A stretch of DNA of 64,000 nucleotides from Artemisia argyi (taxonomy: Eukaryota > Streptophyta > Magnoliopsida > Asterales > Asteraceae), in assembly GCA_030686995.1 (NCBI GenBank), contig CM060697.1, positions 109,004,706-109,068,705 of the forward strand. The letters run 5' to 3'. Positions 46,091 to 56,080 of the stretch are shown in pieces (within the stretch, counting starts at the first letter, position 1; the number at the start of each line of letters is the position of its first letter). The translations under genes and the position numbers were made by a program. The notes below the pieces were generated by a model that saw only the letters and a program-made list of their open reading frames with translations, did not search any database and was not told the origin of the DNA.

Positions 46091-46684
46091 CTTCTTCTAC
46101 TAGGGTTCTCATGGGTATGCATCAGCCCGTCTTTATAAAACACATTCAAATTAAGGAACTGAATGGAAATCAATCACCCTTAAAGCCGCCTTCATGTTCC
46201 CGGGAATCGCCTTTGCAATCTTCTTTGTACTCAATGCTCTAATCTGGGGCGAGAAATCTTCTGGCGCAGTGCCATTTGGTACCATGTTTGCTTTGGTATT
46301 CTTATGGTTCGGTATTAATTTCTGTTCCACTCGTTTTTGTTGGAAGTTATATTGGGTTCAAGAAGCCTGCAATTGAAGATCCAGTGAAAACCAATAAGAT
46401 CCCAAGACAAATACCCGAACAGGCTTGGTACATGAGCTCAGCTTTCTCTATCCTGATCGATGGTATACTTCCATTCGGTGCAGTCTTCATCGAGCTCTTT
46501 TTCATACTTACCTCGATTTGGTTACAACAATTTTACTTTTCATTGTGTTTGTCATCTTAATTGTGACATGTGCCGAGATCACAATCGTACAATGCTACTT
46601 CTAGTTCTGTAGGGAGGACTACCTTTGGTGGTGGAGCTCATATTTAACATCAAGTTCATCCGCTTTATATATATTCATAATTTG

Positions 46685-46912
46685 ATTTTGTTTGTTTGAT
46701 AAAACATGATTTTTTTAACATCACACTTCAATAATATTGTTATTGCATTGATTTTAACATCACATTTCAATAATATTGTAATTGCATTTAACATCGCATT
46801 TAACATCACATTTTGAGGGTGGTGATGGTGGTAGAGGGCGAAGGTGTTGGATGTGTGGCGGTAGAGGGTGGTGGTGGTGGCGGCGGCTGTGTTTGTGATG
46901 TGGTGGCTTCCG

Positions 46913-46963
<51 letters not shown>
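46685..46963. other. Intergenic with GGTGGTGGCGGCGG-rich and (AAT)n tracts
   Basis: Three near-repeats of TTTAACATCACATTTCAATA (46716-46815), a GGTGGTGG-rich stretch (46816-46905) and an (AAT)n microsatellite (46914-46962). No gene. Confidence 0.7.
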
Positions 46964-47198
46964 GGGTAAATTGCAAATTATGTCCCTAAAAGTGGGGAAG
47001 AAGATGGTATATTAGTCATTTCACGTGACACTTAACGAGAAAAATAACGAAAGTTGGTGAACAGTGCCTCTCAGTGGCTGTTTTGCAAAAAAAAAAAAAA
47101 AAAAAAAAAAAAAATAGTGTTTTTTTGCAACAAAAATCATCTCGGTGTAAATCCTTGCGTTTTCGTGAAACTTTAGGGACCAAATTTGTAATTTACCC
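46964..47198. mobile_element. TA-flanked MITE with GGGTAAATT termini, 235 bp
   Basis: Left end GGGTAAATTGCAAATTATGT then CCCTAAA; right end, complemented, GGGTAAATTACAAATTTGGT then CCCTAAA. TA on both sides (46962-46963, 47199-47200). An A-run (47086-47114) is internal. It landed at the end of the (AAT)n array. Confidence 0.78.
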
Positions 47199-47278
47199 TA
47201 ACTTATATTGTTCAAACATTCAAACCGATTCACAATTTAAATACACTTTCACATAAAACTCAATCCCCTATTCGAAAA

Positions 47279-47960
47279 ATGAGTAACCAAAACAACGATT
47301 ATCTTATTAACAATAAATTTTCCCTGCCTTCTTCGTCTGCTAATTCGAGTTCCCCAACACCCACTACACCATCATCCACCCATTCTATTTATCACAACAT
47401 TCGCTACCGTCATTTGCACAATATGCAAAGCAACAAAATCATTTTCACAATATGCAAACCAACAACCATATTTCCCACTACCTGCTTTCCCACCAAATAC
47501 TTTACAAATGAACCAAGATGCTTTTAACCAGATGGCGTTATTACAACTTCAACAACGATACACATTACAAAACTTTGGAGCTTTTGGTAATACTTCACAA
47601 CCAGTACAACCACCGCAAATGATGCAACCACCAAAAACAACACAACCACCACGACCACAATCGCCATCAAAATCACCAACACAAACATCACAAACCGAGC
47701 TCTCTCCCGCAGAAAAAGGATAAGGAAAAGCAAAATAGCGAAAGCGAGAAAAGAAAACCGAAATCACACGCACCAGTTGGAAACAAGAGGAAAAAAGTTT
47801 TTTTTTTCAAAACTTACATACAGATATTCGAGGATGAAAGACTTAGTACATACCAACATTCAAAAACATCTTGGCAAAAAGTTCATAGTGAATACAACCG
47901 CCATACTAAGTATAGGATCACGAGAAAGTGGACAACTATGAAGCTCCATCATTGTAATGA
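47279..47960 (+). pseudogene. Second Harbinger-type Myb/SANT ORF1 relic
   Basis: Begins MSNQNNDYLINNKFSLPSSS with a Gln/Pro/Thr-rich N terminus (FNQMALLQLQQRYTLQNFGA in another frame). After frameshifts it gives a K/R-rich patch, an EEKSFFFQ-type SANT start and pieces like KTSWQKVHSEYNRHTKYR. The layout (short leader with an AAATACACTT box, low-complexity N terminus, basic patch, SANT) mirrors 3233-4640. Too many shifts to be active; ends of the parent transposon were not found. Confidence 0.55.
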
Positions 47961-48958
47961 TATGAGATAGAGACTAACTTATGTGTTTTTTCTTTAAATG
48001 CTGACAAAGATTCATATCGGTGGATTTCAGAGCCACATGTTATCCACGCTCGCATTAACGCATGGACCGAACAACCCTTGTTTACAATACATAACCCTTG
48101 CAGCAACGCTTGGACCGAACAACCCGTGTTTACATACATAACCTGTAGGCATATGTTTGTGTACCGAATGGGATTTGTCATTTATCATGTTAAAAGTATT
48201 CAAACTCTTTTTAAATGTTTTTTTCTTTTCTTTTGGAGTATACAACAAAAGGGGCAAGAGACGGATATGTTATATACATCACTTTAAGTTAAAAAAAATA
48301 CTTGGGACCGATTAAGACTTGTAAAGGACCACAATCCTAGACATCTCTAGTTAAAAGATATTTGCGGAGAATTATTGGAATTAGCCAATCTGTTTGGTTT
48401 AGTTTAGGTTTTGTGAAACCGTTATGCTCTAGTTCTCCATTGTACATCTAAAATTATTTTACATCAGTGCTTGTAAAGCTACGATGAAAAATAGGTATAT
48501 TTATAAGGCTAGGCGTAATCCATGTGGTGAGTGGTGAGTGAGGGTGAGCGATAACATTACAACCCTTATTTGGTCACGCATGAGAGGGTAACTTTTTTAT
48601 TGGTTGTGTCACGGCAGCGGCTTAACAAAAGAGAGAGAGTAAGTGTGTGAGTGTTGTACTGTTGTGTGTATGTATTTTATATATTCGAAGGAATATTAGG
48701 TATATGTGAATGATGACTTGATGAGCGAGGATTACGGAGATGTGAATGAGATGAAACTGAGATGATGTTACACTAATGTGGAGATGAGATCTGCATAAAA
48801 TGTATGTATCGATACAGTTAAAAAGGCATTATGCAAATAATTGAAACTATAGGTAGACAAATGTAATTAACATAAACATTGGTTTCAGGTGGGATTGAGG
48901 GTGCGTTTAGTTTGTTGAGGGTTTAGGATTTTAATATGGATTTGAATTAAAATTAATG
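47961..48958. other. Intergenic, no gene identified
   Basis: A short repeat of TTGGACCGAACAACCCNTGTT occurs at about 48062 and 48110. Near 48360-48400 a frame reads ICGELLELANLFGLV-stop, which may be the tail of an unrecognised protein. The rest is AT-rich. Confidence 0.35.
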
Positions 48959-48963
48959 ATGGA

Positions 48964-50290
48964 TGTGGAAAACTAGAAGGGGGGGTTGAATAGTTTTATG
49001 TCGTTTTTCAATTGTTATAAAAGTTTGTTTAAAGGTTTTCTTTATTTTGTAAAATATAGATTCGATGTTATATGAAATCAAGTCGTGCACAATATGAACA
49101 ACACTAAGTATGTACGATAAAGCAATAATAACGTAAGTAAAGAAATAGATAAGGGTTGGAAAGATCGAATCGAGAGACAAGAGATTTATAGTGGTTCGGC
49201 TACAAGGTCACCTTCCTTGCCCTACTCCACTCCCCGAGCACCTAACTCGAGAGTTTTCTTCACTATATCAACAAGCTCCCTTATGGCGGAGAAAACCTTA
49301 CACACCAATTTACACACCACAATAACTTCACAACTTAATCACAACTTCTACACAACTAGCTCACACCTATTCACTACTTAATCACACCACTTCTTCACAC
49401 CAATCTTCTACACACCAATCTTCTTCATACCTATTCTTCTACACACCAATCTTCTTCCTAACTTATCTTCTTCACAACTATTCTTCTAACCAATCACACT
49501 ATATATCAAACTACACTATCTTCTAACAAATATTCACAACTAATCACACAATGAAATAATAACAATGATGATTCACTAACAACTTAGATGTGGAGATCAC
49601 AACAAGTTGTAATACTTCTTGTCTTGAGGGATAGAAGTATTCTTCTCTTTCACTTGATGGGATGATGTTTGGATCACTTTGAAACAAAGATTTAAGAATG
49701 TATGATCAAAGGATTTATAGATTGGAAATGGAGATCTAGAACAGAGAGTTCTGGAGTGCAAAAGGTGAGGAAAAAATCCAGGTTTAAGGTGGTATTTATA
49801 GGCAAAAGATTCTGACAGAGGAGCGTGGCCGGTCCCCTTAAATCAAGGTCGGTCCCCTTAATTTTAAGGGGACCGCCCTTTATAATTAAGGGGGCCGCCC
49901 AGCTGAAACGGCCAGAAACTTTGTCTTTTAGTGGGGAAAGTTTATTTGGTGAAAAACTAACTGATTTTGGTTAAAAATTTGAATTCATATATTTAGTATG
50001 AATAAAACATTTTTCTTTATTACCAAAAGTGTTTTTCAAAAATATATAATATGTTTATATAATTAAATAAACTTTGCATTAGTTAATTAAATACCCCTTT
50101 GATCATAAATTGCACTAAACACTTTGTTTATTCATACCTTAAGTGATTTGGATGTAAAGAGAAATATTAATCACTAAATACTTGTTTATGTCACAAGTTT
50201 TAGTTCTATGAGTTTATATTTTGTGATAATTAAAACATAGAGATATTGATAACATGTTAATAATGTTTTTAGGCATTATTTATGTCAACA
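48964..50290 (-). repeat. Sirevirus 3' LTR (1,327 bp)
   Basis: On the minus strand it begins TGTTGACATAAATAATG just after the polypurine tract and ends CCCCTTCTAGTTTTCCACA. A TATAAATA box lies at 49793-49800, with a palindromic GGTCCCCTTAA module upstream of it at 49826-49900. Positions 49379-49500 are made of CACACCAATCTTCTT-like repeats. The flanking pentamer at the left is ATGGA; its partner is outside the window. Confidence 0.85.
49793..49900 (-). promoter_or_regulatory. LTR promoter: TATA box with upstream palindromic module
   Basis: Reading leftwards on the minus strand, four GGTCCCCTTAA/TTAAGGGGNCC half-sites form inverted pairs (one is CGGTCCCCTTAA-4 bp-TTAAGGGGACC). They are followed by CAGAATCTTTTGCC and TATAAATACC. 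Conserved palindromes upstream of the TATA box are described for Sirevirus LTRs; their protein partner is not known to me. Confidence 0.7.
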
Positions 50291-50480
50291 ATCTCCCCCT
50301 TTTTGATTATTACAAAACCTTAAACTCAATATATCTAAAACTTGTTTTTAGACAAGTATTATAGAGTTTACATTTCTCTTCTCCCCCTTTTTGTAAAATT
50401 AAAAAGGTTAAGCCGAGTAAGCTTCGCGAGGGAAGTTTAAACGGGTAGAATGCTCCCCCTTGATGTATGCTCCCCCTTAT
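50291..50480 (-). other. Multiple polypurine tracts of the Sirevirus
   Basis: On the minus strand AAAAAGGGGGAGAT directly abuts the 3' LTR (50291-50304). Further GGGGGAG copies lie at about 50380-50392, 50453-50460 and 50470-50478. Several purine tracts near the 3' LTR are a known Sirevirus trait; only the one touching the LTR is expected to prime plus-strand synthesis of the end. Confidence 0.8.
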
Positions 50481-50764
50481 TTGAGAGCACCAAGAGAACG
50501 AGCTATGGAGATCTTTGCTACAAAAATATTTGAAGAGAGCAAGATACACATATATGCAAGGCAACAATTATGCAACTAAACATAGATTCATTCAAGCATT
50601 ATAGAAATGATAAGCATTACAACATTCAATATGCTTGAAGCATATTGATAAAAATAACACAAAAGAAAAGACATAGTCCTATATTGCCTAAGAGAGCACT
50701 TGGACTTGCTTGCAACCCATGGTTGATTGTTTTATTTGCTTGAAGGGAAACATAAGCATAAAGC

Positions 50765-51469
50765 TTAGATGTTTGATTGAGAGGGATATGGAGTGGAGTA
50801 TGGAGCGGAAGAAGTGGATTTCACGATGTTGTATCGTGTTAAGGGTGGTAATGGATGATTACGAGTGAGAAGATATTCAATCCAAGAAATATCTTCACTC
50901 AAGTAGAGGATTTGTTTTTGAAGGAATATGCAACAAGGGCAAAAGTGAGTGTGGTTTGTAACTTGATCCAAGTTGAGAGAGTGGGGAAGGCAATTTGCAT
51001 AGGGTGATGATGGAGGTTGCCCTTTGTTGCGTTGTGCAAGATGCATAGCAAGGAGATCACTAAGATCATGGATTTGGTTTATTTCATCACGGAACTTTTG
51101 TTTTTCCGTGGCAATGTAGAGGGGATCATAGGTTTGGTATGGATGAGTTGGGTTTGTGTAGTTGGAATTGTAGTTTGATGGTTGATCAAACTTGTATGGA
51201 TCAATATAAGTGGTTAGAGGTTGAGATGTGTAGTTTGGCTTGAAGGAAGATGTTTGGCCAATGTTGTATGATTTGTAAAGAGGATCAAATGAATGACCTT
51301 GTTGGTTTGATGCAAAGTTTGGGAAGTAAGAAGTTGGGGGTGTGGAATGACTTCCAACTTCATTTATGATGATGGATTTGTTTCGAGGGCTTTTTCTTCG
51401 CCAAACGGGTTTTTCCGTCATCCTTGCTAGCCTTGAGGCTTTTGATTTTGGTTTGTTTGGAGAGTTCAT
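50765..51469 (-). CDS. Sirevirus third ORF of unknown function (234 aa)
   Basis: An open frame between pol and the 3' LTR on the same strand, in the place where some Sireviruses carry an env-like gene. It starts MNSPNKPKSKASRLARMTEK with a basic N terminus (WRRKSPRNKS). A Tyr/Asn/Pro/Ser-rich middle (TSQPLTTYIDPYKFDQPSNY) and an FCPCCIFLQKQI segment follow. I see no signal peptide or membrane segment, so env-like identity is not supported. A TATAAATA at 51504-51511 lies just upstream, and a copy of the LTR palindromic module is at 51646-51720. Unlike pol it has no internal stop. No family recognised. Confidence 0.6.
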   Translation of the reverse strand: MNSPNKPKSKASRLARMTEKPVWRRKSPRNKSIIINEVGSHSTPPTSYFPNFASNQQGHSFDPLYKSYNIGQTSSFKPNYTSQPLTTYIDPYKFDQPSNYNSNYTNPTHPYQTYDPLYIATEKQKFRDEINQIHDLSDLLAMHLAQRNKGQPPSSPYANCLPHSLNLDQVTNHTHFCPCCIFLQKQILYLSEDISWIEYLLTRNHPLPPLTRYNIVKSTSSAPYSTPYPSQSNI

Positions 51470-51503
51470 GATGGGATAAATGGAGAGTTTTGAGGATTGG
51501 AGA

Positions 51504-51720
51504 TATTTATAGTGTAAGATTTGTGTGTTTAAGGATGGATAAGGTTTGTTTGGGGGATTAGGACAAAATGTGTTGGTGAAAAATGGGAAATGTAGGTTGA
51601 AATGGGCTAAAAAGCAGAAAAGATTCTGTAAACCCGTCCATCAGATGGCCGGTCCCCTTAATTAGGGGGCGGTCCCCTTAAAATTAAGGGGGCCACCTTA
51701 CACAATTAAGGGGGCCGCCC
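51504..51720 (-). promoter_or_regulatory. Second copy of the LTR-like module upstream of the third ORF
   Basis: GGCCGGTCCCCTTAA, GGCGGTCCCCTTAA and two TTAAGGGGGCC words (51646-51720) repeat the LTR module. AAAAGATTCTG follows at the same side (51619) and a TATAAATA box stands at 51504-51511, about 35 bp before the ORF start. Promoter function is an inference. Confidence 0.5.
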
Positions 51721-52467
51721 ATCTGGTGATTTTCAGATTGCCAGAATTGGGTTTTTGGCAGAAAATTTGCAGAAAGGTTGTGTTTTTGGACTTGAATTCA
51801 AGCAAGTTCAATTCCTTTAGGCAATATAGCATATAATCTAATCATTAAATATCATGCATGCAAAAAACACATAGGCAAATGAGCAAATAATCAACACATA
51901 ATAAGCAATAGGAGGTAAGTAAAGGCAAGCACACTTAAGCTTCCTAAGGCACCTATCTTAGATTAAAGGCAAAGGCAATTAGTGAGTGAAAAACTAGTGA
52001 TGGATCAAGATGACACCATTATTTGTGAATTTGTCCTAGTGAGTGTCTATATGCAACAAATGTGGAGTTGTGATTGTTTTAACTCTTGGAAGCAAAAAAG
52101 AAATAACGATCCTAAGAAACAATCCAAATGATCTCCTTGATTCAATTTTTACTCGATCATGAATGTCAAAGACATATATTAGATTATATACCTTGACAAT
52201 TTATGTGAGAGTTTATGCATGATTTTGAAATACAATGTTTTTAGAATTAGTCAACAATGCAAGGAAAATGATCTTCATGTGATTCCTAGATTGTGAGAAT
52301 AATTTTTAGAGAAAATTGATTGAGTTTTACAAAAAAAAAATCATGCAAAGAAAATAAATCTTCTCAATCTTTAGTTTTGTGCGAAATAGATTCCTAGACT
52401 CAGAAAAGGTGGAATGGAAGAAAAATAAATTTCATGCAAGTATAAATTTGAATTAATTCAATGTAAT
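51721..52467 (-). other. Sirevirus non-coding spacer after pol
   Basis: AT-rich, no ORF of note; it lies between the pol stop (52468) and the palindromic module. Confidence 0.6.
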
Positions 52468-54399
52468 TTAGTCAACTTGTTCCATCATTCCTAATCTTAA
52501 ACGCAAGTGGTTGAATAATTCACGCTTAAGGGGTTTTGTGAATATATCCGCAATGTTGTCTTCCGATGCAACCTTTTCTATAGATATATTTCCTTTTTGT
52601 ACATTATCCCTAAGAAAATGGTGACGTATTTCTATGTGTTTAGTCCTAGAGTGTTGCACCGGATTTTTACTTAAATCTATCGCACCTTTGTTATCGCACA
52701 TAATGGGGACATTTTCTAACCTAATGCCATAGTCTACGAGAGCTTGTTTTATCCATAGTGCTTGTTGACATGCCTTTCCGGCGCTTACATATTCGGCTTC
52801 GGTGGTAGAAATAGCAAGAGCGGTTTGCTTCTTCGAAAACCAAGACGTTAGACAACATCCCATAAACGTGCAAATACCGCTAGTACTCTTTCTATCTACG
52901 TAGTCTCTCGCATGATCCGAATCCGCATAGACAATGGTTTCTATGCCGGATTCCTTAGGATACCATAATCCTAAGTGTATAGTGCCTTTAACGTATCGGA
53001 AGATACGCTTAACCGCTTCTAGGTGAGAGGTTTTGGGATCCTCTTGAAAACGGGCACAAAGGCAGACACTAAACATGATATCGGGTCTACTTGCCGTCAA
53101 GTATAGTAAACTACCTATCATTCCTCTATACTTGGTGTTATCTACAGACTCACCTTCATCGTCCTTTGTGAGCTTTACCTCCGTAGACATGGGAGTTTTC
53201 ATGGGTTTTGAGTCTTCTAGGCCAAATTTTTTAAGCATTTCCTTAATGTACTTAGATTGGTTAAAGAATATTCCATCTTCTAATTGTTTTATTTGTAATC
53301 CTAGGAAGAAGTTAAGTTCACCCATCATACTCATCTCAAACTCATCATGCATGATTTTGGCAAATTCATCACACATGTCTTGACAAGTCGATCCAAATAT
53401 AATGTCGTCAACATATATTTGGACAATGATGAGATTTGGGTCTTTCCTTTTAGTGAAAAGAGTGTTATCTACCATTCCCATGGAATAATCATGTTTAATA
53501 AGAAAAGCTTTTAATCGATCATACCAAGCTTTGGGAGCTTGTTTGAGTCCATACAAAGCTTTCTTTAACTTATAAACATAATCAGGTTTTGCGAAGTCAA
53601 TGAATCCTGGAGGTTGTGCCACATATACCTCCTCATTGATAAAACCGTTAAGGAATGCACTTTTCACATCCATTTGGAATAACTTAAAATCTAGGGCGCA
53701 AACATAGGCAAGTAATATCCTAATCGATTCTAGTCTAGCTACGGGGGCATAAGTTTCGTCATAATCAATTCCTTCTTGTTGATTATAACCTTGGGCAACT
53801 AACCTAGCTTTATTCCTAGTAACTATTCCATTCTCGTCTAACTTATTCCTATATACCCGTTTGGTTCCTATGATGGTCATATCCTTTGGATTTGGGACTA
53901 ATTCCCAAACATCATTCGCCTTAAATTGATTTAATTCTTCTTGCATAGCTATAACCCAACTTTCATCCTTTAAAGCCTCGCTAATATTCTTAGGTTCTAT
54001 TGCTGAGAGGAAACAAAAGAAATTGTTTTTATCTTGGGCTTGTGACCTAAGGGTTCTTTGGTTAAGATGTCCTATTATATTATCTAATGGATGTGATCTA
54101 GATTCTTTAATATTAACAATTTCGTTATTTTCTAAGCGAATGTCTTCATTATCATTTCCTATGGGTTTTGTTTTACTAACCTCAATAGCTTCATCTTCGA
54201 CTAAATCATCATCTTCTAAAGGTAATGTTTTAGGAGGTGGTGGTGTTTCATCAAATGTTACATTTAGTGATTCCTCTACTTTCACGGAGTGTTTGTTAAG
54301 TATTATATATGCTTTGCTATTTTTTGAGTATCCTAAAAATATTCCTTCATATGATTTTGGATCAAACTTAGTGAGATAGTCCTTAGTGTTTAAAATATA
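52468..54399 (-). pseudogene. Sirevirus pol: end of integrase, reverse transcriptase and RNase H
   Basis: Reads on from the TGA at 54400: a YEGIFLGYS word, an acidic linker, then RT motifs ([78 protein letters not shown]) and RNase H motifs ([47 protein letters not shown]). It ends GMMEQVD-stop. The [10 protein letters not shown] wording is typical of the Sirevirus/Maximus branch. The frame is fully open here; only upstream stops disable it. Confidence 0.92.
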
Positions 54400-55101
54400 T
54401 CATTTACTTCCAAATACCTTAAAGTAGCTTAAGTTTGGTTTTCTACCTCTTAATAACTCATAAGGAGTTTTTCCTAGAATTCTTCTAATTGATACCCTAT
54501 TTAAAATATAAGTTGATGTATCTACGGCGTGACACCAAAATTTTTGTGGGATGGATTGTTCATTTAACATAGTTCTACTCATTTCTTGTAGTGACCTATT
54601 TTTTCTTTCTACTACGCCATTTGATTGAGGAGTACGAGGAGCGGAGAAATTGTGAGATATTCCATTTAACTCGCAATATTTTTCGAATTGTACTTCGTTA
54701 TCAAATTCCCTACCATGGTCCGTCCTAATGGCAACTATTGAGCATCCTAATTTATTTTGAATCATTTTACTAAATATTTCGAATTTTTCAAAGGCTTGGG
54801 TTTTGTCACTTAAAAACCTAGTCCACGTGTATCGTGAGTAGTCATCTACTATCACTAAGGTATATTTGTTTCCTCCATAGCTTCGCACAGCGGATGGACC
54901 AAAAAGGTCCATATGTAATAATTCTAGGCATCTAGTAGTGGATACTATATTCTTGGCTTTGTGACTAGCATGAGCTTGTTTTCCAATTTTACATGCATCA
55001 CAAAAATGCTTGTCATATTTTAGATTAGGCAAATTTCTAACTAATTCCTTAGAGGCCAAAGATTGTATTTGTTGCATGTTAGCATGTCCTAATCTCCTAT
55101 G
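54400..55101 (-). pseudogene. Sirevirus integrase
   Basis: HRRLGHANMQQIQ and an FCDACKIGKQ zinc-binding segment (HHCC type), then the catalytic core: LHMDLFGP (first D), VAIRTDHGREFDN (second D) and PQSNGVVERKN (E). It sits between two in-frame TGA codons: 55102-55104, where a Trp is expected before HRRLGH, and 54400-54402 after FGSK, where a Cys is expected. Confidence 0.92.
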
Positions 55102-56080
55102 TCATAGTGTAAAGTTTTCATCTAGGGTCGTTAGGCATATCCTATCCTCAGGTTTGTTTCCTAGTTTCATAACATATATGCCACCTTTTCTAATTCCTCT
55201 ACCTATAATTTTTCCATTCTTAACTATTTCGCTATCATCTTCGGTAAATGTGACTCTACATTTATTATCACATATTTGTCCTACACTAAGCAAGTTATAT
55301 GTTAATTTATCTACATGCTCTACATTTTCAATAGTAAGTGAGTCTTGAGAGATCGTACCTTTGCCAATGATTTTTCCACGTAAGTCACTACCGAAAATAA
55401 CGTTACCTCCATTGTATGCCTTGTATGTAGAGAATAGATTGCGATTCCCCGTCATGTGCCTCGAACATCCGCTATCTTTGATCCATTCGTCAGGTTCCAA
55501 GTCAATTCCTAAACATATTTCGTCGGTTTCTTTTTCCATAAAACACTTTTCGTCTCTTGGCTTTTCAACTTCTTCTTTGTCACTATCACTCCATGTTCCA
55601 CTAACAAAAGCACCTTGACTTTCATAACCCGGTGGCTTTAGACATTCGCCAATGAGATGGTTTGGACTTCCACATCTAAAGCACTTTCTTTTCCCGTAGT
55701 TGTCATTTCTATTCCTTTGGAATGCTTTTCTTTTGTCTCGTGATGATCTAGTAAATCTTCCTCGTCTCTTGAAGAACTTCTTGAATTCTCTTACGGCCAT
55801 TGCATATTCTTCATCTTCACTTTCGTCACTTGAATCATCATCATCACTAGGTTCCTTTTTGGCTTTTAGAGCAATGGATTTGGTTTGTTCTTTCTTGACT
55901 TTGACCGTTTCCGAATCTCTTCTTATGATTTCTTCATGAACCTTCAAGTTGCCAATTAGTTCATCTAGTGATAACGTCATCAAGTTCTTTGATTCTTCGA
56001 TTGCCGTGACCTTAGCTCGCCATTTTGGATGCAGTGCCCTAAGAAATTTCCTAACACAATTTTTACTAGAAAATGTCTCA
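55102..56080 (-). pseudogene. Sirevirus gag C-terminus and protease, interrupted by insertion
   Basis: The frame is open right up to the insertion point at 56080 ([20 protein letters not shown]). Then come [16 protein letters not shown], an acidic stretch ([16 protein letters not shown]), [11 protein letters not shown] and a CX2CX4HX4C knuckle ([14 protein letters not shown]). The protease follows with [14 protein letters not shown] (catalytic DSG). It ends at TGA 55102-55104. The N-terminal gag is missing because the LTR element at 56081 sits inside it. Confidence 0.92.

Larger units (their letters stand above)
44245..46684 (+). pseudogene. Transmembrane 9 superfamily (TM9SF / nonaspanin) pseudogene
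   Basis: TM9SF proteins are nine-pass membrane proteins of the Golgi/endosomes. Matching pieces in order: YSVKHQYDGEWTNKTRLTTC (split by a hAT insert), HAKRIVTSSDPPQEVE and KKEIIFTY, an intron at about 44814-44915, then ESDIKWASRWDTYLLM, TLYRDISKYNQLE and EEAQEETGWKLVH. Next comes a tract of 26 C (45174-45199) and text for the LSPSNRGGLMTA region, again split by a hAT insert. Then come YASARLYK, FMFPGIAFAIFFVLNALIWG, VGSYIGFKKPAIEDPVK, FGAVFIELFFILTSIW and, after a shift, TCAEITIV and EDYLWWW. Multiple frameshifts and stops plus two MITEs kill it. A retained intron argues against a processed copy. The N-terminal lumenal half is missing or unrecognisable. Confidence 0.88.
48964..56080 (-). mobile_element. 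Sirevirus-type Copia retrotransposon, 3' part (5' part beyond the nested insertion)
   Basis: On the minus strand the order is gag (cut at 56080), protease, integrase, RT/RNase H, non-coding spacer, third ORF, several polypurine tracts and the 3' LTR (1.33 kb, TGTTGACATA...CCACA). A long spacer plus an extra ORF after pol and repeated polypurine tracts are features of Sireviruses. Two in-frame TGA codons in pol (55102-55104, 54400-54402) make it defective. The gag is cut by the LTR element starting at 56081. The rest of gag, the primer site and the 5' LTR should lie beyond 64000. Confidence 0.9.

Noticed and set aside
47961..48290. Overlapping short frames on both strands around the TTGGACCGAACAACCC repeat
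   Set aside because: Short, mutually overlapping and repetitive; no recognisable protein.
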